25,915 nucleotides of DNA from a virus. The translations under genes were made by a program, and so were the position numbers. Below the pieces are notes generated by a model. The model was given only the letters and a program-made list of their open reading frames with translations, had not been told where the DNA came from and did no database searches. Shown here piece after piece: positions 14,852 to 21,624 of this stretch. Every line of letters starts with the position of its first letter. Within the stretch, counting starts at the first letter, position 1. The stretch lies in IMG/VR virus record IMGVR_UViG_3300037137_000987, positions 1 to 25,915 of that record. One strand, 5' to 3'.

Positions 14852-15730
14852 TTGCGAAATCTTCAGATCATAAAATCGTTTATGAAGGTTTCGGCAATTA
14901 AGGACTGGTCCTTCCCCCGGCTTTAAACCGAGCTTTCGGACCTCTCCGTGGATGGGAATAACCCGATCATCATCGGTTTTCGTGTCCCGGATCGTGATTG
15001 CATTATTCTCCAGATCAATATCTTTCCACTGCAATTTCATCAATTCAGACGGCCTCATTCCGGTATATAGGGCAAAGACCACATATTCGCGCATGTCATA
15101 GGCCGAACTATGCTCAAGGATCACCCCCGCCTCTTCTGCGGAAAGAAAGCGGTGGACAGGCCGTTTTTTAAGTCTATAACGCTTCAGGCTGGATAGAGGG
15201 TTAACTCGGAGGTATTTGCGCCGTAGCGCGTAGTTTATGAAGGTTATTAGGTACCTGTGTATGTGGTCGGCAGTGCTTTTAGTAATTCCCGTGGCGAATT
15301 TAGAATCTACATACTTCTCGACTTTTTCCACGTTAATTGAAGAAAGCTTACTGATCCCGGAATGATCGAGGAATTCAGTGATAAAAAATTTATACCCTGC
15401 TACGGTTTTCGGAGTCACCCGGTTTTTACAGTGTTCGAGGAATTCTTCCATTGCCTGGCGTGCGCCAGGATCCCGGCTGGGTGCCGGGTTATCGCCAATT
15501 CGCAAGGAAGTCTCAATCTCTCGTTTTTTATCTTTAGCGGTCTGTTCATCCCGTGTGCGGAGACTATAAGACTTGAGAACCCCAGCGTCATAATAAGAGA
15601 CGGCCCAGACTCGCCATTTACAGCGATCGCAAAGTTGAGAATTCGGGAGTTTTTTGTGGGATTCTTTAAATCGTTTTTTTTTAGTAGCGCAAGAAGGACA
15701 TAATCGCCCGCGCTGGAAAATTGATGCCAT
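14705..15730 (-). CDS. int: Tyrosine recombinase (integrase) lacking its catalytic C-terminus
   Basis: Reading leftward, a 341-residue ORF. Residues 1-60 are an arm-binding-type N-terminus containing Cys11/Cys14 and Cys34/Cys37, a zinc-ribbon-like insertion. About 88-180 is the core-binding SAM-like domain ('AMEEFLEHCKNRVTPKTVAG'). The catalytic domain starts with 'FLSAEEAGVIL', has the first active-site Arg in 'YTGMRPSELMKLQW' and the Lys in 'IRDTKTDDDRVIPIH'. The expected His-x-x-Arg box, the second His/Trp and the nucleophilic Tyr are absent: similarity stops near residue 293, where the frame runs antisense into the lipoprotein gene. It is therefore probably an inactive remnant, or completed only by rearrangement. 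Its ATG overlaps the stop of the upstream regulator by one base. Confidence 0.75.
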   Translation of the reverse strand: MASIFQRGRLCPSCATKKKRFKESHKKLPNSQLCDRCKWRVWAVSYYDAGVLKSYSLRTRDEQTAKDKKREIETSLRIGDNPAPSRDPGARQAMEEFLEHCKNRVTPKTVAGYKFFITEFLDHSGISKLSSINVEKVEKYVDSKFATGITKSTADHIHRYLITFINYALRRKYLRVNPLSSLKRYRLKKRPVHRFLSAEEAGVILEHSSAYDMREYVVFALYTGMRPSELMKLQWKDIDLENNAITIRDTKTDDDRVIPIHGEVRKLGLKPGEGPVLNCRNLHKRFYDLKISQLFLFYLSLQYLVKVKLAHANFVPFKKNVFVRDGVQNRLTGCATQQPQH

Positions 15731-15993
15731 TAGAATCTCTTTTTAGGAGTTTCTTCAGGGGAAAGACGTTCTTCGATAGCGGCATCAATCAGTGATTGCG
15801 TTTCGGCAGGGGAGAGGGATATGGCTGTGGCTATTTGCCGACAGCGGTCGACAGTCGGGGCAGTCGTTAATCCCTTGCAAAGATTCATTACATACTGAGG
15901 CGACACGTTTATCGCAATGGCGACCTCGGTCTTATTCATCTTTGACGACGAGATAAAGTTGTCCAGCATGGCGGCAAATTTCATCGCAAGCAT
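15730..15993 (-). CDS. XRE/CI-type HTH regulator, leftward
   Basis: A leftward 87-residue protein directly before the integrase, starting at ATG 15993 (a TTG at 16020 or an ATG at 15984 are alternatives). It contains a helix-turn-helix of XRE type: 'NKTEVAIAINVSPQYVMNLCKG' followed by 'TVDRCRQIATAISLSPAE', then a charged tail. It lies divergent from another XRE gene across a 108-base gap, the usual arrangement of a phage immunity switch. Co-transcription with the integrase suggests that it may be a repressor or an integration-linked regulator. A leftward -10-like TATCAT lies on the minus strand at 16025-16030, without a clear -35. Confidence 0.65.
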   Translation of the reverse strand: MLAMKFAAMLDNFISSSKMNKTEVAIAINVSPQYVMNLCKGLTTAPTVDRCRQIATAISLSPAETQSLIDAAIEERLSPEETPKKRF

Positions 15994-16039
15994 GATAACC
16001 CCGGCTGAAACAGATTGCAAAAAAATGATAAAATATTTC

Positions 16040-16068
16040 TTGACAACACAAAAGCACGTTGGTAGACT
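16040..16068 (+). promoter_or_regulatory. Rightward sigma70 promoter in the immunity region
   Basis: TTGACA at 16040-16045 (perfect -35), a 17-base spacer, and TAGACT at 16063-16068 (-10, four of six consensus bases). It lies in the gap between the two divergent XRE regulators and points at the gene starting at 16102. I could not find a convincing operator palindrome in the gap. Confidence 0.65.
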
Positions 16069-16101
16069 TTGGATGTTCCTAAAAAGAGAGGTGATGCAAA
16101 A

Positions 16102-16371
16102 ATGAAATTTATCGGCGACAACATAAGAAAATTCCGTAGCGAATTAAACATGACCAGGGAAGACCTGGCAAGAAAAATCAAAAAAAGCAATGGGGGCAGA
16201 ATCGTTCCGCGCACGATCATGAATTGGGAATGCGGCCCGCAAAAACCGGATGCAGATTCCCTGGCCCAAATGAGTGAACTTTTTCAGAAAGATCTGATCC
16301 TTTTTTTTATCCCCGTAACCTACAAAAACACTATGCTAGGGGAATCTGGCCGTTCCAGGGCCGTTCGTTGA
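16102..16371 (+). CDS. XRE-type HTH regulator, rightward
   Basis: An 89-residue protein with start at 16102, preceded by GAGAGGTGA at a good distance; an earlier in-frame ATG at 16069 lies on the promoter itself and is unlikely. The sequence has a standard XRE helix-turn-helix: 'IGDNIRKFRSELNMTREDLA' then 'IVPRTIMNWECGPQKPDADS', which includes the recognition helix. The C-terminus 'FQKDLILFFIPVTYKN' is hydrophobic. It is driven by the TTGACA promoter and divergent from the other XRE gene, so the two probably form the lysogeny switch. Which one is the maintenance repressor cannot be decided from sequence. Confidence 0.7.
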   Translation: MKFIGDNIRKFRSELNMTREDLARKIKKSNGGRIVPRTIMNWECGPQKPDADSLAQMSELFQKDLILFFIPVTYKNTMLGESGRSRAVR

Positions 16372-16457
16372 AATTTACAGGGCAAAACTGCCCAAAGAAT
16401 TGATTGTAGCGGCGTTTCCCGGATGCAAAACCGCTATTTAGAAGCAAAAAGGCATTT
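16372..16457. other. Short non-coding gap with two small hairpins
   Basis: No gene is seen here. GGGCA (16380-16384) can pair with TGCCC (16389-16393) over a 4-base loop, and TAGCGG (16407-16412) can pair with CCGCTA (16431-16436) over 18 bases. Neither is followed by a T-run, so termination is not supported. They may shape the leader of the ribbon-helix-helix gene. Confidence 0.3.
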
Positions 16458-16643
16458 ATGATCTCTCGCAAGATACAGACAGCCAAGAAAACCGAAACCC
16501 TTCATTTAAAAATCCCTGAACGCACACATTATCTTTTGAAAGAATTTTGCCGCAAACAAGATAGGTCATTGCAGAGTTCGGTTCTTTACCTAATCAAGCG
16601 CGGGTTACATTTAGAAAATTATGACCCAAGTCACTACGAATGA
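16458..16643 (+). CDS. Small ribbon-helix-helix (Arc-like) DNA-binding protein
   Basis: A 61-residue protein. The middle follows the ribbon-helix-helix pattern: a short beta strand 'TLHLKIPERTH', a first helix 'YLLKEFCRKQDRS' and a second helix 'LQSSVLYLIKRGL'. Such proteins work as dimers binding DNA with the beta strands and serve as phage repressors or antitoxins. No toxin gene is next to it, so a regulatory role in the early region is more likely. The Shine-Dalgarno (AAGG) is modest. Confidence 0.55.
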   Translation: MISRKIQTAKKTETLHLKIPERTHYLLKEFCRKQDRSLQSSVLYLIKRGLHLENYDPSHYE

Positions 16644-16651
16644 CAAGGGGC

Positions 16652-16701
16652 AAAAAGTGACAGAAAGTGGAATTAAGTTCAAAAAGTAGAAAGTGGGAAT
16701 T
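16652..16701 (+). repeat. Two imperfect direct repeats upstream of the HTH-transglycosylase gene
   Basis: A unit of about 21-23 bases occurs at 16652-16674 and again at 16681-16701. Both read AAAAAGT, then AGAAAGTGG and GAATT; the first has three extra bases (GAC) and the second an extra G. The second copy ends just before the ATG at 16705 and may overlap its ribosome-binding region, so the pair could be binding sites for a regulator, perhaps the neighbouring ribbon-helix-helix protein. Confidence 0.5.
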
Positions 16702-16704
16702 TTA

Positions 16705-17364
16705 ATGGTCCTCCAGGAATATTTCAACCTCAAAGAGTCCGCCGTTTATCTTGGCATGAGCTATCGCTCAATCAAAAATGAATATCGATCCTGGGAAATG
16801 TTCGGGATCGTTCCCTCCAGGAGGCCAGGAAAAAGAGAAGTCTTTTATAAGAAATCCGACCTTGACCTTCTTCACGAAAAAACCAAAATCGTCCAGCCCA
16901 ATATTTCCCGTTTGCAACCGCGGAGTTTTGTTGCAGCCGCCATCTTAATCCTGCTGCTCTTGGGATCCCCGGACTGCCGCGCACAAATTATTCAACCTGC
17001 CAAAATCGATCTTAAGAAAATCGCCATGATTGAATCTTCCGGAAACCCACGCGCATGGCGCAGGGAAGATGATAGTCGCGGGCTTTTTCAAGTCACCCCA
17101 ATTTGTTTGAAAGATTATAACAACTTTCATCCGGGCGCCGCTTATAGCATGGACGATCTTTGGGATGTTTCAGTAAGCACTTTGATCGCCGATTGGTACC
17201 TTAATAAGCGGATCCCCCAGATGCTGCGGCATTTTGGGATCCCGGACACAATCAAAAACCGTCTGTGGGCGTATAACGCGGGAATCGGGAATGTCGTTAA
17301 GGGAAGAATGCCGAAAATAACCCAGGACTATTTAAGGAAATATTTCCATGAGCGAGAAGATTAA
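16705..17364 (+). CDS. HTH (excisionase/MerR-like) - export signal - SLT lytic transglycosylase fusion
   Basis: A 219-residue protein from ATG 16705 (a GTG at 16693 is possible). Residues 1-60 look like an excisionase-type winged HTH: 'FNLKESAVYLGMSYRSIKN', then 'RRPGKREVFYKKSDLDLL'. Residues 74-93 are a hydrophobic export segment, 'SFVAAAILILLLLGSPDC', ending in Arg-Ala before Gln94. Residues 100-215 are an SLT-type lytic transglycosylase: catalytic Glu110 in 'MIESSGNP', 'RGLFQVTP' and 'LWAYNAGIGNV'. The enzyme half should cut peptidoglycan glycan strands in the periplasm, while the HTH would be cytoplasmic. Either it is a membrane-tethered regulator, or an internal start such as the TTG (Leu70) just before the signal gives a separate exported enzyme, although no good Shine-Dalgarno is seen there. 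Confidence 0.75.
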   Translation: MVLQEYFNLKESAVYLGMSYRSIKNEYRSWEMFGIVPSRRPGKREVFYKKSDLDLLHEKTKIVQPNISRLQPRSFVAAAILILLLLGSPDCRAQIIQPAKIDLKKIAMIESSGNPRAWRREDDSRGLFQVTPICLKDYNNFHPGAAYSMDDLWDVSVSTLIADWYLNKRIPQMLRHFGIPDTIKNRLWAYNAGIGNVVKGRMPKITQDYLRKYFHERED

Positions 17365-17491
17365 TAAAAAATTCCGCAAGGTATTGCGGGCTAGGGCGCA
17401 TCAGTTATTCAATGATTTCATGGACGAGGTTAAAGTCATGTCTTTACGCGAGAGAGTTCATCTCGCCTGGAGAATTTTATGCCGGGGATAA
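17348..17491 (+). CDS. Small phage protein, unknown
   Basis: A 47-residue basic ORF overlapping the end of the transglycosylase gene by 17 bases and the next start by one base (TAATG). It ends with 'LRERVHLAWRILCRG', a basic amphipathic ending resembling that of short uncharacterised proteins in other phages. No function is known to me. Tight packing on both sides supports a real gene. Confidence 0.45.
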   Translation: MSEKINKKFRKVLRARAHQLFNDFMDEVKVMSLRERVHLAWRILCRG

Positions 17492-17697
17492 TGGCGCATT
17501 GGATATGTTCGGAATGTGGGGAAACAGCCGTCGGGCATACGACAGTACCAGGAAAACACTTTTTTTTCTGTAAAGCACACTGGTTAATTTATGTAGGCAT
17601 AAAGAAAGGAGTTTTGACGTGTTTGAACAACCCAAAATCAGCATCTTTGCAGCCAGCGTCCGTCCGCACCTCTGGAAAGCGTTCTTCGGTTCACTGA
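17491..17697 (+). CDS. Small zinc-ribbon-like protein
   Basis: A 68-residue ORF from ATG 17491 (alternative ATG 17479). The first half has Cys-x2-Cys in 'WICSECGETAVGH' and a Cys-x2-His in 'FFCKAHW', a likely single zinc site. The last 26 codons overlap the next gene in another frame and look like uninformative sequence, so the protein may have been extended by loss of an earlier stop. It could be a small nucleic-acid-binding or adapter protein; function is not known. Confidence 0.45.
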   Translation: MAHWICSECGETAVGHTTVPGKHFFFCKAHWLIYVGIKKGVLTCLNNPKSASLQPASVRTSGKRSSVH

Positions 17698-18425
17698 AAT
17701 CAAACGACCTGCAATTCGAAGTCGTTTTCGCGGGGAATCTCGCCTATGACATCATCAATTTATTCTCTCCGAAATTCGAAAAGCCAAACCAGTTTTTTCA
17801 TTATATCCAGACCGGGAATATCAAGCCCGCCCAAGCCGCGGAAATTGCTCGACGGCATTGTGAAGGCGAACTCCTGCACTGGTCAGCAGACGATGCGGAA
17901 TATTCTCTTCGCCTAATTGATCGCATCTGGGAATCTTGGAAGAAGTTTAATGATTATAGAACTATTGTCTCCTGCCAGACAATCGAGGACGGGAGTTTCG
18001 TGCTCCTCGAGCGCCACCGTTTGTTCTGGAAAGCGCACAATACCCCGCAAATGGCGCCACTAGGATTTATAAGTTCGATCCTCTGGGACAAACTTGGGGG
18101 AATTGATCGCCGTTTTGTTTCTGGGCAATGGGACAACGACATATTGATGCGGGCGCTGAATGTTGGGGCAGAAGTAGTGTTGTTTACCGAAGGTGGAGAG
18201 ATTTCACTTGATCATCGCGGTAAACATGGCGGCAACCAGGGCACATTTCGCTCAGGTTACCCGAAGGATCGGGAAGTGCTGGAGGGCGCCTGGGCGCCAC
18301 AAGGAAAAGACACTGACCTTCGAACCCCACCTTTTCAGCGTTATGACGGAGGGTTCGAGCCGTTCGATCATGCCGCACCGGATTTTTTAACCGTAAGCCA
18401 AAGTAATAAGGGGATGTGGGAATGA
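17619..18425 (+). CDS. GT-A-type glycosyltransferase (first of three related copies)
   Basis: A 268-residue protein starting at GTG 17619, with AAGGAG seven bases upstream. It begins 'KISIFAASVRPHLWKAFFGS', matching the two later glycosyltransferases ('VAGIRPWNWKALYDS'). Acidic metal/nucleotide-binding residues Asp91-Asp92 lie in 'LLHWSADDAEYS', the place of the DXD-type motif. The middle 'PLGFISSILWDKLGGIDRRF' and 'QWDNDILMRAL' are the acceptor-side pattern of family 2-like enzymes. It should transfer a sugar from a nucleotide-sugar donor; donor and acceptor are unknown. It has no membrane segment. It overlaps the dehydratase-like gene downstream by four bases and opens the cargo operon. Confidence 0.7.
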   Translation: MFEQPKISIFAASVRPHLWKAFFGSLKSNDLQFEVVFAGNLAYDIINLFSPKFEKPNQFFHYIQTGNIKPAQAAEIARRHCEGELLHWSADDAEYSLRLIDRIWESWKKFNDYRTIVSCQTIEDGSFVLLERHRLFWKAHNTPQMAPLGFISSILWDKLGGIDRRFVSGQWDNDILMRALNVGAEVVLFTEGGEISLDHRGKHGGNQGTFRSGYPKDREVLEGAWAPQGKDTDLRTPPFQRYDGGFEPFDHAAPDFLTVSQSNKGMWE

Positions 18426-19387
18426 ACCGCGAGAACGTTCTTGTTACTGGGATCACCGGATCGGGGGGATCGTATATCGCAGAATATATTCTGGCGCATC
18501 ATCCTGAATATCAAGTGGTGGGGATTTGCCGCTGGCACTCGACGAGTTCCTACGCAAATATCGACAATATTAAAGATAAAATAATTTTACGTGAATGTGA
18601 CCTGATGGACCTTTCCTCAATTATTAGGGTTCTCAAAGATTGCCAGCCGAAGAGGATATTCAATTTAGCCGCTTATGCAAATGTACGGAAATGTTTTGAC
18701 ACCCCACTCTCGGTGATTAACAACAACATTATGGGGACCGCGAATTTACTGGAAGCTATCCGGATCGCGTCTCCGGACTCGCTTCTTCAGATGTGCTCGA
18801 CAAGCGAAGTCTATGGCAACCCCAAGGTTTTCCCCATGACCGAGGAGCATCCGCTTTGTCCGGTGAACCCCTATTCCGTCAGTAAACTTGCCCAGGAGCG
18901 GCTGGCGTACGCTTATTTTAAGTCTTGGGGGATCCGGGTGATCATTACTCGGATGTTTACCTACCTTAACCCGCGCAGAGGAGATGTCTTCGCCACGGCC
19001 TTTGCGCGGCAGGTTGTCCGGATTGAGAATGGGTTGCAGAAGGTTCTGAAGCACGGGAACCTCGATTCACTCCGCACGATCATAGACGTACGCGACGCGA
19101 TGCGGGCGTACTGGCTGGCCTGTGATCGCTGCGAACTCGGGGAAGCTTATAACATAGGCGGGGGGACCGTGAAAACTGTAGGCCAATTTCTGGATGTTCT
19201 TAAATCTCTGGCGAAAGTACCCATCGAATCCGAAGTCGATCCCGCATTGTTGAGACCTATTGACGTAACTTGCCAGATTCCCGACACGAGTAAGTTCGAT
19301 ACGGCAACCGGGTTTAAGCCGCAGTATTCATTTGAGGAAAGTGTTCAGTTTCTTCTGGATCACTGCCGAAAGGAGAAGGAAAGATGA
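18422..19387 (+). CDS. NAD(P)-dependent sugar-nucleotide SDR enzyme, GDP-mannose 4,6-dehydratase/reductase-like
   Basis: A 321-residue extended short-chain dehydrogenase. The start at ATG 18422 is chosen because AAGGGGA lies seven bases upstream; a GTG at 18416 is too close to it. The nucleotide-binding loop is 'VTGITGSGGSYIAEY' (G10, G13, G16). The active site has Ser126-Thr127-Ser128 followed by Glu129 ('CSTSEVYG') and Tyr151-x3-Lys155 ('NPYSVSKLAQE'). 'NPRRGDVFATAFARQVVRIE' and 'LRPIDVTCQIPDTSKF' are the substrate-side segments typical of GDP-mannose dehydratase and the related GDP-6-deoxy-4-keto-mannose reductase. It probably makes a deoxy-sugar nucleotide for the glycosyltransferases next to it. 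Dehydratase and reductase cannot be told apart with confidence. Confidence 0.8.
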   Translation: MNRENVLVTGITGSGGSYIAEYILAHHPEYQVVGICRWHSTSSYANIDNIKDKIILRECDLMDLSSIIRVLKDCQPKRIFNLAAYANVRKCFDTPLSVINNNIMGTANLLEAIRIASPDSLLQMCSTSEVYGNPKVFPMTEEHPLCPVNPYSVSKLAQERLAYAYFKSWGIRVIITRMFTYLNPRRGDVFATAFARQVVRIENGLQKVLKHGNLDSLRTIIDVRDAMRAYWLACDRCELGEAYNIGGGTVKTVGQFLDVLKSLAKVPIESEVDPALLRPIDVTCQIPDTSKFDTATGFKPQYSFEESVQFLLDHCRKEKER

Positions 19388-19557
19388 TTAATTATAGTCT
19401 GGCCATTGGGGTATTGATAGGGTTCTTTTTTAGCCTAATTATTAGACTCATAGCGGCATGGATCAAGGACGTGAACTACCGACTTGAAGTTATGAGATGT
19501 GATCGCAAGAATATATACGACAGGTTATGCGAATTAGAAAAGGAAAAGCAAAAATGA
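19384..19557 (+). CDS. Small membrane/coiled-coil protein inside the sugar operon
   Basis: A 57-residue ORF with ATGA overlaps at both ends (with the SDR gene and the flavoprotein gene), so it is part of the coupled operon. Residues 4-28 are hydrophobic ('YSLAIGVLIGFFFSLIIRL'), and the rest is a charged helix ending 'LCELEKEKQK'. It may anchor one of the soluble enzymes at the membrane. No family recognised. Confidence 0.5.
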   Translation: MINYSLAIGVLIGFFFSLIIRLIAAWIKDVNYRLEVMRCDRKNIYDRLCELEKEKQK

Positions 19558-20837
19558 AAACCGCTATTCTTGGCGCAGGTTTAACGGGGCTTGAACTGGG
19601 CCGAAGGCTCCACCTCATGGGGAAAGACTTCACCATCTTCGAGAAAGAATCCCAGCTCGGCGGACTCGCCAGGACATTCAGAACGGGGATATATTCTTGG
19701 GACCTTGGGGTTCACGCGATGTACAGCAAAGACAAAATAATAACCGGGTACTATGACTCGCTTCCAATCCACATACAACGGCATACACGTAACGTAAAAA
19801 TCCGCCACGGAGACAGTTTGATTTCATACCCCTTCGAAAACGCTATCAGCGAACTTCCCCTCAGGGACCGATGGGAGTGTGTACGCGGGTATTTGACTTC
19901 ACACAGAAAGGAAAAGTACTCCAGCCTCGAAGATTGGATCGTTAATCGGCTGGGGTACGGGATCAGCAAGCATTTTATGACGCCGTACAATAAGAAAATC
20001 TGGGACTGTCCACTATACCTAATCTCCGCCGGACTGGTGTCCGGGAAAATCGATCCGATGAGCGTGCACTTGTTCATCCTCTCCGCGTTGGGGTATCGGA
20101 CCATTGGCCGGGCGTATCAATCCAAGTTCGTTTATCCTTTAAACGGCATTCAGGAATTCATCGAGCATACCGCCGCAGATATCCGGGACAGAATTCAGAT
20201 AAATAAAGAAGTCACTGAAATGAAATATAAAAACGGACGCTGGCTGGTTCATGAGGAAGAATTCGACCGGGTTGTTTCCACAATCCCCTTACCCGAACTA
20301 TTGAAAATCCTGGGGATTAACGAAGCCCTCAACCTCAAATGGAATAATACACGCTTTATTATGATCGGACTCAAGCCGGGATGCACTTTCGGGAAATACC
20401 ATGATTGCCACTGGGCGTTTTTTAAAGGTGCTGAGATATTTTACCGCCTCACTTTCATGCACAATTTTAGCAATAAGTTTCCCGCCGCCGTCGTGGCCGA
20501 AGTCACTGATAAATACAATGTAGAACTAAGAAAGTATGTCGTATCTGATTTATTGCGGGCGGGGATTATCCTGGGTCGGGACTGTATTGCTGAAATAGCC
20601 GAGAAACGAGTCGAGTATACATACCCAATTCCGACGATTGGGACAAGTTCGCTTGTCGAGGTAATCGAGAATGAATTGCGAGAACTAAACCTCCATCTTC
20701 TGGGCCGAAACGGACGGTGGAGATATATCAACATGGACGGGGTAATCAAGGAGGTCGATGAGTATGTCACCACAGTTATCAGTAATAATCGCGGGGATCC
20801 AAGTCGAAAGATGGGCGAATTGCTGGGAGTCAATTAA
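19554..20837 (+). CDS. FAD-dependent oxidoreductase, UDP-galactopyranose mutase/amine-oxidase-like
   Basis: A 427-residue flavoprotein starting at ATG 19554 (AAGGAAAAG upstream). The N-terminal dinucleotide fold is clear: 'AILGAGLTGLELGRRL' with G7-G9-G12, Glu30 at the end of the second strand for the ribose, and 'SQLGGLARTF'. The middle has 'SLEDWIVNRLGYGISKHFM' and 'PYNKKIWDCP', a pattern seen in UDP-galactopyranose mutases and in the protoporphyrinogen/amine-oxidase-like proteins found in polysaccharide gene clusters. 'YPLNGIQEFIEHTA' is the substrate-domain signature of the same group. It could interconvert pyranose and furanose sugar nucleotides or oxidise one. The 3' end overlaps the next gene by 74 bases. 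Confidence 0.72.
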   Translation: MKTAILGAGLTGLELGRRLHLMGKDFTIFEKESQLGGLARTFRTGIYSWDLGVHAMYSKDKIITGYYDSLPIHIQRHTRNVKIRHGDSLISYPFENAISELPLRDRWECVRGYLTSHRKEKYSSLEDWIVNRLGYGISKHFMTPYNKKIWDCPLYLISAGLVSGKIDPMSVHLFILSALGYRTIGRAYQSKFVYPLNGIQEFIEHTAADIRDRIQINKEVTEMKYKNGRWLVHEEEFDRVVSTIPLPELLKILGINEALNLKWNNTRFIMIGLKPGCTFGKYHDCHWAFFKGAEIFYRLTFMHNFSNKFPAAVVAEVTDKYNVELRKYVVSDLLRAGIILGRDCIAEIAEKRVEYTYPIPTIGTSSLVEVIENELRELNLHLLGRNGRWRYINMDGVIKEVDEYVTTVISNNRGDPSRKMGELLGVN

Positions 20838-21624
20838 TAAGGCTTTCGCGGGAGAGTGGGAACTCATTTTCGTGGGGCCGTATGAATGCCCACAAGCGGT
20901 TCTAGACAAGGGAAACGTTCTTTACATTCAGGACTTCGGGGCCCCAGCGCGGTGTATGCAGCGCGGGTTACTTGCCGCAACCGGGGACTGGGTTATGTTC
21001 ACCTGGGACAATGGAGAACTGGTCAAGAATAGCATCGATGAAATTTTCGCCATGCTTGAGGAGCATGAGATGGATAAAAATGTCGCGATCGCTGGGAAGT
21101 ATATCGAGGGCATACTTCCGGTTTCACAAGTCTACATGGCCAGTGAAATTTATTATCACATCACCCACCACGCCGGGGCCTGGTCGCCATTCATCCCGGA
21201 CAGTTATTTGCTTTTTAACCAAGGCGTTGTTGCTCGAGAAACTATCCTGCGGTTCGGAGGCTTGGACTGTGCCTTTGAAGCTCCTTCGATGGCCCTGGTT
21301 GACCTTGCTATTCGTATGCAAAAAGGCGGGGTCAACATGATCCTTAAGCCCGAAGTAATGCTTCACGAGGACTGGACTCCAGCAACCGAAGGAGCTCACG
21401 GCCCCATTCATTTCGCCATGATCGAGCATGACCTTCCGCTGTACGCGACCATTTACCAAAACAATAAACTCGAAAAGGGGACTATCGACATTGCCGCCAT
21501 AACCTATAAGGCCCAATTCGATGAGTACCGAAGTAAGGGATGCGCAGATCGTTTACTCATCCCTCTGGATAACTGGACGAACTCACCAGAAAAATGGGAA
21601 AGGAGATTCGGAAAAAATGGATAA
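20764..21624 (+). CDS. Glycosyltransferase-like protein (second copy, altered acidic motif)
   Basis: A 286-residue protein from ATG 20764, nine bases after AAGGAGG; ATG 20758 is three bases from it and less likely. It lies 74 bases into the end of the flavoprotein gene. The start 'LSVIIAGIQVERWANCWESI' and 'EWELIFVGPYECP' match the third copy closely, and both end with 'IPLDNW.N.PE.WERRFG'. Where the sibling has Ala-Asp-Asp, this copy has Trp-Asp82-Asn83 ('FTWDNGELVKN'), so one acidic ligand is changed. It may use a different donor, have lost activity, or act as a partner subunit. Tandem duplication with its neighbour is the simplest origin. Confidence 0.65.
   Translation: MSPQLSVIIAGIQVERWANCWESINKAFAGEWELIFVGPYECPQAVLDKGNVLYIQDFGAPARCMQRGLLAATGDWVMFTWDNGELVKNSIDEIFAMLEEHEMDKNVAIAGKYIEGILPVSQVYMASEIYYHITHHAGAWSPFIPDSYLLFNQGVVARETILRFGGLDCAFEAPSMALVDLAIRMQKGGVNMILKPEVMLHEDWTPATEGAHGPIHFAMIEHDLPLYATIYQNNKLEKGTIDIAAITYKAQFDEYRSKGCADRLLIPLDNWTNSPEKWERRFGKNG

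Noticed and set aside
16620-16688. 22-codon ORF after the ribbon-helix-helix gene
   Set aside because: No ribosome-binding site; it mostly covers the direct repeats.
18345-18365. tRNA T-loop-like GGTTCGAGCC
   Set aside because: It is within the glycosyltransferase coding region and no acceptor or anticodon arms are found around it.
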